This document shows, piece by piece, positions 20,053 to 27,296 of a DNA stretch of 27,296 bases. The stretch comes from Chara braunii (Eukaryota > Streptophyta > Charophyceae > Charales > Characeae). A program made the position numbers and the translations under genes. Under the pieces are notes generated by a model. That model was given only the letters and a program-made list of their open reading frames with translations, was not told the origin of the DNA and did no database searches. Numbering within the stretch: position 1 is the first letter of the stretch; each line of letters opens with the position of its first letter. The DNA lies in the NCBI GenBank assembly GCA_003427395.1, contig BFEA01000184.1:2373650-2400945 (forward strand), given 5' to 3'.

Positions 20053-21026
20053 CACGCTAACGTATCAGCCAAATTACGGATGCCATAATGTCCTCGTGAG
20101 GAAGTGTTCCAAACAATGTTATGTCCTTAATATCAAAGTTTCTCCCAATCATAGTGTCTCTTCTCTTCTTCAACTTGGAGATCATCAGTAGACCGTAGGA
20201 TGAAATGATTGGTCGCAGGGATGCACATCAACATATACCAAATAGCTCGTCCCAGTCTGGCACTCACAGTTCATGATGGCTTTGACCATGACGGAGATAT
20301 CGGTCGCCATCTTGCGTAGTCCTTGTCCTTGGGGACTATATGCTCTCCCCATCTTACCACATGTGCGTCATATTGCAACTCTGGATAATCTCGACAGCTT
20401 ATAATCACGTTTTGAAGCAGCCAGAGTTTTGGATTCTGTCTCCTGAATGCGACGGAACCCGGCGCTCCAGCAGAAGGTCATGCGATAAGCATGAAAGTAG
20501 AGGACTGGGCAGATTACCAATGTGGCCCCGGGGTTCCTGTCCAAAGGGACAAAAACCAAGTTCCGCAGGTGATCTGCCTGGTTTCGTACTTCCTACTTAG
20601 ACAGCCCACGTACGGAGGGCATCCTCTCCCTGTAGCACCTCTGAAGGTCACTATCCGCCAGTTGCATCAGATTCCTTCTCCAGATTCGTGGTATGGCTTG
20701 GACGATCTTCTCCAGAAGTTCAGTCTTCGAGATGACTTTCCCGCATTGCCAAGTCACGTTCTTCAAGTAATGGACGAAATGATGCACCCCTCAACGTCGT
20801 CCAATCTGGCAAGGACGTGTCCTTGAAACCGCTCCAGTCCAAGCATCGCGCACGTGCATCCCTCCCGCTTCTTCTCCAGTTTTACCTTGTAATTGTGCAC
20901 GATGCTCCCAACAGTCAGATTCTTCAAATATACCAACCTCAATCTCTCTATGACGAGTGATCTCATGGCAGGATCGTCCACCGACAGTGAGGTAATTTTT
21001 ACTAGCAAATCCCTAACGGCGCTCAT
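20053..21026 (-). pseudogene. PLE reverse transcriptase, N-terminal segment to RT3
   Basis: Three minus-strand frames follow in order. 21026-20763 has a conserved-looking TVGSIVHNYKVKLEKKREGC block with CTC. 20787-20593 has ISKTELLEKIVQAIPRIW. 20559-20368 has VPLDRNPGATLVICPVLYFH, the PLE D-K/R-N/G block. Then come PKDKDYARWRPISP (RT1/2, WRPI at 20298-20309, followed by a stop) and IWYMLMCIPATNHFILRSTD. RT3 is NFDIKDITLFGTLPHEDI (20085-20140), with the first catalytic Asp in FDIKD. At least four frameshifts and several stops make it non-functional. It joins directly to the RT4 segment once element B is removed. Confidence 0.85.
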
Positions 21027-21508
21027 GTTGATTTGCGTCGAAAACAGGATTCTAACTATTACTCTTTTCCTAATCTCGACTCCAAACTTGTTTTTTATAA
21101 CTCAAGACAATCTTTGTCGTAAGTCGCTACGTGTCATTATCTTGGTAATGAGGTCGTCGTCCTGTACAGTGCAGCAAGCCTCATACTTGACAACTTGTAC
21201 AGAGAACCAATCTGCCACGGTTGAGCAAGAAGATCCTGCAAAAATCTCTTATTTCGTTGAACGCTTGTCGGAGTCGCCACCAATTTACAACTCAGGAGGT
21301 GCACCCAGACTCAATATCCTCCTTGATTTTCTTCTACTTCCTCCTACTTCGTCCGATAACTATGTCCGAGTCACCATACTTCTCCCTCAGTCTCTCCCGG
21401 GACTCAACCCAGACACTACTTCCTCCTCCGCTCCGCTCTATCTAATCCTTGGATGCTGTCAGATTATCCAATAGCCCGAGTAGACATGCAAAGTAGTTGT
21501 TTACGTAT

Positions 21509-22069
21509 CTAAAAACGATGATACCCCCGACCAATCCCCTTATTTCTCTTTCTTTCTCCCTTTCTCCTCTTACGATTCCCTCCCACGGTTCGTCCAATAG
21601 CATTCAGGGATGGGGAAAGCCTATGGATCAGGGCATGTTCAGCTGCTAATCCATCCTGGACATATGTTACGAGCGGCAAAATGATATAGCTATGCCAGCC
21701 ATATAATCTCAACCAAGAGTGCAACTTTGGGGCATTTCCTACGCTGCCCGATTATGAACCTCTAACATGCTCGTCCCACCTCGTAATTATTTTCCTCACT
21801 GTGCAACCGATGTACATCCTACGACAGTTGAGACTAACGACGACATATACCCCCAATAGATTGACATCGATGCGATCAGTATCTATAAACCTCAAAATTT
21901 TCCACACCCATGGAACGAGTCCTCGTACCGCCAATAGAAGGAACAATAATGCTAATTCGTTCTCCTCACCTCGAATCATCAAGGGTGTAGTGTTCCCCAT
22001 CTCCCTTCTTCTCCTCCTCTCAGTGAGTTCACAAAATCGGTACGCAGGAACTCGTGTTGTCAAACTCAT
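21509..22069 (-). pseudogene. PLE N-terminal GIY-YIG endonuclease
   Basis: The frame 22069-21752 carries the two family strands GVYVV and MYIGCT (residues 73-77 and 85-90), then the conserved Arg and His in ITRWDEH (97 and 101). After a frameshift, the frame 21724-21509 supplies LAAEHALIHRLSPSLN, with the catalytic Glu (E29) and the conserved Asn (N41). Together these are the signature positions of a GIY-YIG nuclease. In canonical Penelope elements this domain is C-terminal; here it lies upstream of the RT in the reading direction, as described for the permuted Chlamys/Naiad-type PLEs. It would nick the target DNA for reverse transcription. Confidence 0.85.
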
Positions 22070-22126
22070 CTCCAGGGAGCGTTAATGTCCTCCCCCGCTG
22101 GCTTCGGAGTTCCTTGATACTTTCAG

Positions 22127-22567
22127 TCAAATAAATCTTCGTATGCCAGACGCGTCCGGCACCACAAAAACTCTTGAGCTGCCTGATCCTTGACAGTAAT
22201 CAACTCCTTCCCGATCACCAATTTTTTGAACTTCACCCGCCTTTAGTTCGCCGAGGAGCTTCGCTTGGGCAAGTGCATAATCCACTACGCCTTCGCTGGA
22301 GCATTTTGTCACGCATCCCTTCTTAGGAGTAACAAAGCCACTTAGGTTTCCGTCTACGTCGTCCACCTGAGCTCCATCTTTCTTTGCCGCATACCTCTTC
22401 CTCATAATGCGATTGCTTGTGGCTCGTGGTGCTGCCTCGCACTTCTTCCCTCTTCGTCGCGTCTCGAGTGCCTCAACTAATTTTTTTGCTTCCTCTTTTA
22501 CCTCATCACTATCATCTCCCGATTCGGCGATGTAGCTTCTCATTTCCCGAACGAACCATGCGCGCAT
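22127..22567 (-). pseudogene. PLE charged linker region, unknown function
   Basis: The 146-codon frame begins MRAWFVREMRSYIAESGDDS and continues with a Lys/Glu-rich helical stretch (EEAKKLVEALETRRRGKK) and a basic RIMRKRYAAKK patch. The C-terminal half has no motif I know. It sits between the coiled coil and the GIY-YIG domain in the same strand and order, so I take it as part of the PLE polyprotein. A stop or frameshift separates it from both neighbours. Confidence 0.55.
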
Positions 22568-22654
22568 TTGTCCTCAGTGATCTCTTTTTTTGACTCTGAT
22601 ACCGATTGTGGAGATGCCATGATCATCAACGTCTCCTTTCCCTGTGATAGGATT

Positions 22655-23006
22655 CACAGTATCGTTGCCTCTAGGTGGGCCTCCCTCGCCTCTTCCTCCC
22701 ACAACTTCTCGGCTTCTTGCCTTGCTACCTCCTCTTTTCTCCTAGTCTCTTCCGCTTCTCGTAGCTTCTTATCCTCATCCTCCTTTTCCCTATGCGTGAT
22801 TCCTCATCTCTCTGTTTTCCTCTTCGGGTCTCTGCCGACTCGCCTTTTGCCAACAATTACGGGCGTAATGCCCATTCTTCCCACTTATGAAGCAAGTAAC
22901 AACCCCAATCGTGCCCGGAGTCCCTCCATTCTGACAGACCATCCCCAGACTCCCACCTATACGCGAACCTGCCACCTGGCCGCCCATGGATTGGTTGGCG
23001 ATCCCC
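22655..23006 (-). pseudogene. PLE N-terminal zinc-knuckle remnant and coiled coil
   Basis: The minus-strand frame from 23026 holds VVTCFISGKNGHYARNCWQK, a gag-type CX2CX4HX4C knuckle in which the second Cys is Ser (AGT for TGT). A frameshift near 22790 leads to EDEDKKLREAEETRRKEEVA and QEAEKLWEEEAREAHLEA, a strongly charged coiled coil (about 22655-22785). The first residues of the open frame (23026-23007) lie in LTR sequence and are not part of the element. A knuckle would bind the RNA template. A gag remnant of another element is possible but less likely, given the matching strand and order. Confidence 0.6.
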
Positions 23007-23265
23007 ATTGATTCTAGTTCAACCACTCATTGTTATTATTATTATTGGGAAGAAGAATAAGATTGGCGAAGTCAAGGAGGAGGAGAAGGTGGAGAGAGAA
23101 GGGGGATTTGTCATTGGTTTTGTTGGTGTACATCTTCTTCTTCTTCTTCTTCTTTCTCTTTTCTTTGGTCTCCATCTCTTCGCAAGTGCTTTCATTTCTT
23201 TTGCAATTGGGTTGCATTGTCTTTCCATGTGAATTTACACTTTGTAAATGACCAGGATCGTAACA
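23007..23265 (+). mobile_element. Ty3/gypsy left LTR, 5'-truncated
   Basis: It matches 26405-26711 from ATTGATT to the terminal GATCGTAACA, with a short (CTT)n run at about 23131-23152 where the right LTR has a much longer one. The first 1044 bases of the LTR are missing and the break is the junction with the PLE. The CA terminus is at 23264-23265. Confidence 0.85.
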
Positions 23266-23267
23266 TT

Positions 23268-23279
23268 TGGTATTGGAGC
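23268..23279 (+). promoter_or_regulatory. Primer binding site, initiator-Met-tRNA type
   Basis: TGGTATTGGAGC starts two bases after the LTR CA end. It differs at two positions from TGGTATCAGAGC, the usual plant PBS complementary to tRNA-iMet. Confidence 0.75.
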
Positions 23280-23310
23280 GGACTTATTGGCTGGTGAGAG
23301 GTGTTAAACT

Positions 23311-23390
23311 ACCCTAAGTTAAACCCTAATTCCGAATTAGGTTAGGGCTAACCTCATCTTGGATTAGGGTTGGAAGTTAGGGCTAAGAGG
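23311..23390. repeat. Telomere-like, hairpin-forming leader sequence
   Basis: ACCCTAAG, AAACCCTAAT, GGTTAGGGCTAACC, GGATTAGGGTTGG and GTTAGGGCTAAG lie within 80 bp. CCTAATT-CCG-AATTAGG and AGGTTAG-GG-CTAACCT can fold. It sits in the gypsy leader just after the PBS and is not a tandem telomere array. Confidence 0.6.
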
Positions 23391-24265
23391 GGCAACGAAG
23401 TATGTGGATGATGCCCCCACCTGGTTAGGTCATGTAGGGTCGACATCAGACCTGACCAGGTTGCTTGAGTGCTTGGATGGGGTGGCGAGACATAGGGGAG
23501 GCTGGCTGAAGTGAGCGAGAGGGAGTAGAGATTATGAGGTACTCGCACCTGGAATATAGACTTCAAGAAGACATTGAGTTACTTTTGGGCTGCCCGTCAA
23601 GAGGGAGACTTGACCAGAGGCTGCAATATCTGCATTGAAGAGTTGCAAGTTGCTACTTTGGTCTTCAACATCGACGGAGGATCCGATGTTGTAACATGGG
23701 TGTAGGAGGGCCCTCTTAGTCATGCTGAGACATTTCGTGTAGTGCTAGGTAGGGGTCAGGAGGACCTATGAGAGAGGGGCGTGAGTTGTTATTTCATCTT
23801 TGGAGGCCAGGCCTCATAGGAAAGTGTCGTGTGACTTGGGTATGCCCATGGGTATTTGCTTGGTGCCTCATGGCCTGCTGGGATTTGTGCTGGGGTCTCT
23901 TTCTCTTTTCGGCGGTCTTGGTTGTTTGTGTGAGCATGTGGATTGCTGTCTCGCCTGATGGATGGATGGATGATGTATCTTGTTCTCAACGAGATATCTT
24001 TCAACAGTGCATTGTCTTTCCACTTTCAAACGGTTGTAGTTAGTAGGTTCTTGCTGAAGTTGTCTTTTCCTTTTCAGTACTGTAGATGCAGTTCGGGACC
24101 ATCTTGGGACACCCTTCTGGTTGGTCCTGGTCCACGACCTACTTGGCACCCTTTGGGACTCGGTGGGACCCGGCCCAACGGAACAAGACCCATTGGCCCC
24201 AAATCTGTTGTCATCAGTTGTAATCCTCTACTGCACTGGAATTGGGAGGGACACACACATAGTAA

Positions 24266-24850
24266 GGGCATTCTTCATGCATCGACTATGCTTGTGATCG
24301 AAGAGTTTCACCAAGAATACATTCTGCAATATGCCCCCTCAAAAACTCTTGCGAGTGATCGAGACACCATGTTCATTAGTGCTGATTGGAAGGAGTTCAA
24401 CTCTCAGATCTATGACATTATACGGAAGCAGACATCTGGGCAACACCATGAAGCCAATGGGTTAGCTGAGGAAATCAACCAGACTGTCATTCAACTTCTT
24501 CGCGCTCTGATTGTTCCTGATCAGAACACTTGGGACAAGGAGTTACACAAAGTGAAGGGATTGTACAACAACTTCATTCGCTCTGCAACTGGCGTGACAC
24601 CGTATCAGCTGCAATACGGTTGGCAGATGTGCAATCCCCTATCCTATTTGTTTCCTGATCGGTTACCTGGTTTGACGTCGGACATGCCTGGTTACAATGC
24701 CAAGTACGCACGCTTGTTGTTGCAGCGATGAACAAGCGCCAGCATGCCACGATCAAACATGCTAACAAGTCGCGCAAAGGTGGGAAATTCGAAGTACGAA
24801 GTTATGTCTGAGTCAAGATGTCTGAATTTTTTGAAGAAGAGGGAGTGTCG
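24266..24850 (+). pseudogene. Ty3/gypsy integrase core, C-terminal half
   Basis: The frame from about 24266 reads HASTMLVIEEFHQEYILQYA and holds ASDRDTMFISADWKEF (second catalytic Asp) and HHEANGLAEEINQTV (catalytic Glu; the usual HPEANG is HHEANG). WDKELHKVKGLYNNFIRSAT and TPYQLQYG follow. A one-base shift at about 24728 continues as MNKRQHATIKHANKSRKGGK and reaches FEVRSYV-stop-VK and GVS-stop-KLLPLYYG. At these points TGA stands where relatives have Trp (TGG) and Arg (CGA). The first catalytic Asp and the zinc HHCC domain are missing upstream. Confidence 0.85.
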
Positions 24851-25281
24851 TGAAAGCTTCTTCCACTGTACTATGGTCTTTTGGAGGTTCTGAAGTGGTA
24901 GAGGAGGATGATTTTGGTCCTTCTTATGTGATCGCCGTACCAGCTCATCTGCGCACATATCCGGTCTTTCACGCATCCAAATTGTTTCCCCACATTGATG
25001 ATGAGACTTTTCCCTTCCGAGATCCTATGATTCCTCGTGCTATCAACAATGGTCACAAAATAGACAGAATTGTTTCGCATGAAGGAAGAGGTAAGAATAG
25101 ACAGTACAAAGTTCACTTCCTATATCACCCATTGGATGAATTCTACTGGATCGATCGAAAAGAGCTGTTACAAAATGATCCCCGTGTTGTTAACGCTTAT
25201 GAACAACAGATCGCCAATGGAGAGACTGCTAAGTTCTTTGCAACCCCTACTCCCACGGTCATACCGAAACTTTTTTTCTGA
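24850..25281 (+). pseudogene. Ty3/gypsy integrase C-terminus with chromodomain
   Basis: After a frameshift in the EVL region the frame gives SYVIAVPAHLRTYPVFHASK with LFPH, the standard GPY/F-side linker of gypsy integrases. A chromodomain follows: HKIDRIVSHEGRGKNRQYKV, then YHPLDEFYWIDRKELL. The aromatic positions Y, F/Y and W expected for methyl-lysine binding are partly kept. It ends at 25281, 66 bp before the polypurine tract. In chromoviruses this domain guides integration to heterochromatin. Confidence 0.82.
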
Positions 25282-25347
25282 TCTACACTTATAACGCGTT
25301 TTGTATGGACTCCGAATGAGTTACTTGCTCAAAGGGACGTTGCTCTT

Positions 25348-25360
25348 GAGAGGGAGGTAG
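25348..25360 (+). promoter_or_regulatory. Polypurine tract
   Basis: GAGAGGGAGGTAG lies directly before the LTR start TGTAACGACC. It is the expected plus-strand primer of a gypsy element. Confidence 0.8.
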
Positions 25361-26711
25361 TGTAACGACCCGCCAGAACACTGCTGATTTCTGGGTTTTG
25401 CCGCTGGAATGTATGCCCTGCTGAGATTCCCACGTTCTGCTGAGTTTTCTAAGTCTGTGTGTGTTCGTGCCTGCTGGTCTGCGTGCCTGTCTTAGTGCTT
25501 GTCGGCCTGAGTGTGTGTGTGTGACTTGCAAGGGTACTTGCTCGTTTGGAGGCCCCACAGGGCCAGTACTTACCTGTGGCCGCGACTTTGAGGGTTGCAG
25601 CGGGAAAAACACTCGAGTAGCGGGGGTAGGCCCGCGACACTTAGAGCAGCGGGAAAAGCACTCAAGTACCAGGTAGGCCGGTACCACTCACATAGTGGTA
25701 GAAGTGTCGGGTACTCGAGGCCGCGGAGAAGAAGACAAAAAGTTGGCATTTTGAGAGGCCCAGTAGCGGTAGGCTAGAGGTAGGCCGGTACCAGTCCAAG
25801 TAGCCTGAGTCTAGGGCCTGTATGGACGATATCAGAGCCTGCAATGATGTTTCCGTCCGAAAGGGAGGAGGTACCGATTGCTGGGAGGCCGCGCGGCCTA
25901 GGAAGTCACCACCCAAGAGGCATGTAGGCCGCTATATCTTCTGGAGGAGCAAGTAGCTCCTCCTCATTTGCAGTATGCAAGGATTGGCGACATACTGCTT
26001 GAGCGAGCAGCCAAGACTCAGAGCGCTGCCTGGAGGAAGGAGAGCAGCTGGGCGCTCAGCCTGGCTATGGCGAGCAGCCCAGCCCGAGAGAAGGAAGAAG
26101 GGGGGCGAAGAAGGAGAGTGGCAAGGTACCTACCTGGCTATGGTGGACACCATCTTCATCACCTTCATAGGCGCTGCATCTGGAAGGCCCCAGTTGGGGT
26201 AGTGCTGCACCAAGGACGCTCGAGGCAGAGTCAGGCATGGCGGCCTGATGAGCAGCGACATAGCTGCTTTGTGTTGTCCTTTGCACAGGAGGGAAGAGCC
26301 CTTAGTTGTCCGCCATAGCCTTGGCATGTGAGAGGAGGAAGAAGGAGGAAGCCATGGCTATGGTGGACCTATTGTTGTGCTGGCAGTAAGAGGGAACTTC
26401 GGATATTGATTTTGGTTCAACCACTCATTGTTATTATTATTATTGGGAAGAAGAATAAGATTGGCGAAGTCAAGGAGGAGGAGGAAGATGGAGAGAGAGG
26501 GGGGATTTGTCATTGGTCTTGCTGGTGTACATCTTCTTCTTTCTTCTTCTTCTTCTTCTTCTTCTTCTTCTTCTTCTTCTTCTTCTTCTTCTTCTTCTTC
26601 TTCTTTGGTCTCTACCTGTTTGCAAGTGCTTTCATCTCTTTCGCAATCGGGTGGCATTGTCTTTCCGTGTGAATTTGCACTAAGTCTTTGGAAATGACCA
26701 GGATCGTAACA
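25361..26711 (+). mobile_element. Ty3/gypsy right LTR, complete, 1351 bp
   Basis: It starts TGTAACGACCC and ends GGATCGTAACA, giving imperfect terminal inverted repeats with TG...CA ends. Its last 307 bases repeat the left LTR fragment. A (CTT)n microsatellite of about 75 bp lies at 26531-26606. Open frames inside come from the repeat and from GC-rich LTR sequence; none looks real. No target-site duplication can be tested because the left LTR start is missing. Confidence 0.87.
26531..26606. repeat. Expanded CTT microsatellite in right LTR
   Basis: About 25 CTT units with one CTTT interruption near the start, against roughly 8 in the left LTR at 23131-23152. In-frame it gives only poly-Glu or poly-Ser artefacts. 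Confidence 0.9.
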
Positions 26712-27038
26712 ATTCTGGAATTCTTTCATTTCGCTATTGCCCATTTTCCTTGCAGCGAAATTCGAGAGTGAAAAAAAAAAAAAAAAAAGGGCGACGGCCT
26801 TGAGATGCCGTCATTGAACTGACCGGCCTCAGGTAATTCGGGATTATTTTTTATGCCCTTCAGGATTCAAACTTTTGTCTGTGTTTCAACTGTTCATTGG
26901 TGTACATGCGACGAACCCCTTATGTAGACACTCCATGCATAAGCACCACGAGATTTCACATGACATCCACACAGAAGTCCATGGAAGGTGAGGCAGGATT
27001 AGCGCACTGCCAGCTCATAATCCCCAATGAATGATCTT
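26712..27038. other. Unassigned flank of the gypsy element
   Basis: Contains an A18 run at about 26771-26788. No coding, RNA or repeat signature is recognised. Confidence 0.6.
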
Positions 27039-27192
27039 ATATTACAAACCAGAGTTCAAGTGTCCAGCGCTAGTCAGCGCGATATCATATTACAGAGTTC
27101 GAGAGTTTGAGTCACCAGCGCTCATCAGCGCGATCATCATATTACACAATTCGAGAGTTGGAGTCACTAGCGCTCTTCAGTGCATCAACCAG
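27039..27192. repeat. Three-unit tandem repeat with conserved hairpin
   Basis: Units start ATATTACA at 27039, 27087 and 27139 (48 and 52 bp). Each contains a 5-bp stem with a 4-nt loop: GCGCT-AGTC-AGCGC, GCGCT-CATC-AGCGC and GCGCT-CTTC-AGTGC. The stem is kept, with a G-U wobble in the third unit, while the loop varies. Confidence 0.8.
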
Positions 27193-27220
27193 CAGCATCA
27201 ACCAGGTATGTAACTCCCCT

Positions 27221-27224
<4 letters not shown>

Positions 27225-27296
<72 letters not shown>
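27225..27296. repeat. CT microsatellite running off the window
   Basis: An uninterrupted (CT)n of at least 72 bases continues past the end of the window. Confidence 0.95.

Larger units (their letters stand above)
20039..23006 (-). mobile_element. Penelope-like element, 5' part (rest at 18535-18767 and 15621-15852)
   Basis: The combined minus-strand order is knuckle, coiled coil, linker, GIY-YIG, RT0-RT3 here, RT4 at 18535-18767, and RT5-RT6 at 15621-15852. Removing the two bounded insertions leaves about 3.4 kb. The 5' end abuts LTR sequence at 23007 and the 3' end is lost at LINE copy 1, so no terminal repeats can be seen. The region 21030-21505 between RT and GIY-YIG shows no clear motif. 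Confidence 0.82.
23266..25360 (+). mobile_element. Ty3/gypsy chromovirus interior, largely deleted
   Basis: Only 2.1 kb separates the LTRs. It comprises the PBS, a leader with telomere-like motifs (23311-23390), an unassigned stretch to about 24250 and the integrase-chromodomain end of pol. No aspartic protease, RT or RNase H motifs are visible, so gag and most of pol are gone. The frame DFKKTLSYFWAARQEGDLTR (about 23560-23620) may be a gag trace, but I cannot confirm it. Confidence 0.75.

Noticed and set aside
20893-21474. 193-codon plus-strand frame
   Set aside because: It overlaps the PLE RT segment antisense, has no domain, and is a shadow of the minus-strand coding sequence.
26358-26744. 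Poly-Glu and poly-Ser open frames
   Set aside because: They are readings of the CTT microsatellite inside the right LTR.
27039-27192. CRISPR-like array
   Set aside because: Only three units, with no constant repeat separated by unique spacers, and a eukaryotic context.

Overview
The window reads as intergenic, repeat-dominated nuclear DNA of a plant-lineage eukaryote, and I see no intact host gene. It combines L1-type LINEs with an AP-endonuclease N-terminus and a plant-type zf-RVT C-terminus, a chromodomain Ty3/gypsy element primed by an initiator-Met-like PBS, and a Penelope-like element (PLE) whose GIY-YIG nuclease lies N-terminal to the reverse transcriptase. It also holds many microsatellites and homopolymer tracts. 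A charophyte alga such as Chara is my best guess; this is inference from element types, not a database match.

Left part (1-9600) is non-coding as far as I can see: three TACGTA-centred palindromic units (1-378), a 36-bp G-rich tandem repeat, two copies of a 230-bp hairpin-rich dispersed repeat (512-732 and 6248-6478), a poly(A)-tailed element on the minus strand (about 3833-4940), a 1-kb TGATGA-derived minisatellite (5030-6030), a cluster of duplicated units around GA/CT microsatellites (6790-7176), AT-rich sequence with long T tracts, and a foldback at 9101-9250.

Centre (about 10.1-23.0 kb) is a nest of retroelements. The host of the nest is a minus-strand PLE with the order CCHC-like knuckle, coiled coil, charged linker, GIY-YIG, reverse transcriptase. 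Its RT is split into three blocks. A 1.27-kb poly(A)-tailed element (18768-20038) sits between RT motifs 3 and 4, flanked by a 14-bp repeat with one mismatch. A 5'-truncated LINE (15853-18534, minus strand) sits between motifs 4 and 5, flanked by a perfect 12-bp target-site duplication. A nearly full-length LINE on the plus strand (about 10167-15620) abuts the PLE just after motif 6. The two LINEs face each other tail to tail across 232 bp of PLE sequence.

Right part (23007-26711) is a deleted chromodomain Ty3/gypsy element: a 5'-truncated left LTR, a PBS, a telomere-like hairpin leader, a remnant of integrase and chromodomain, a polypurine tract and a full 1351-bp right LTR. The window ends in a three-unit hairpin tandem repeat and a CT microsatellite. 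All coding remnants carry stops and frameshifts; several of the stops fit C-to-T or G-to-A decay, as expected for silenced, methylated transposons. None of the elements looks autonomous, although the LINE endonuclease domain and the motif A, B and C residues of its RT are still readable.
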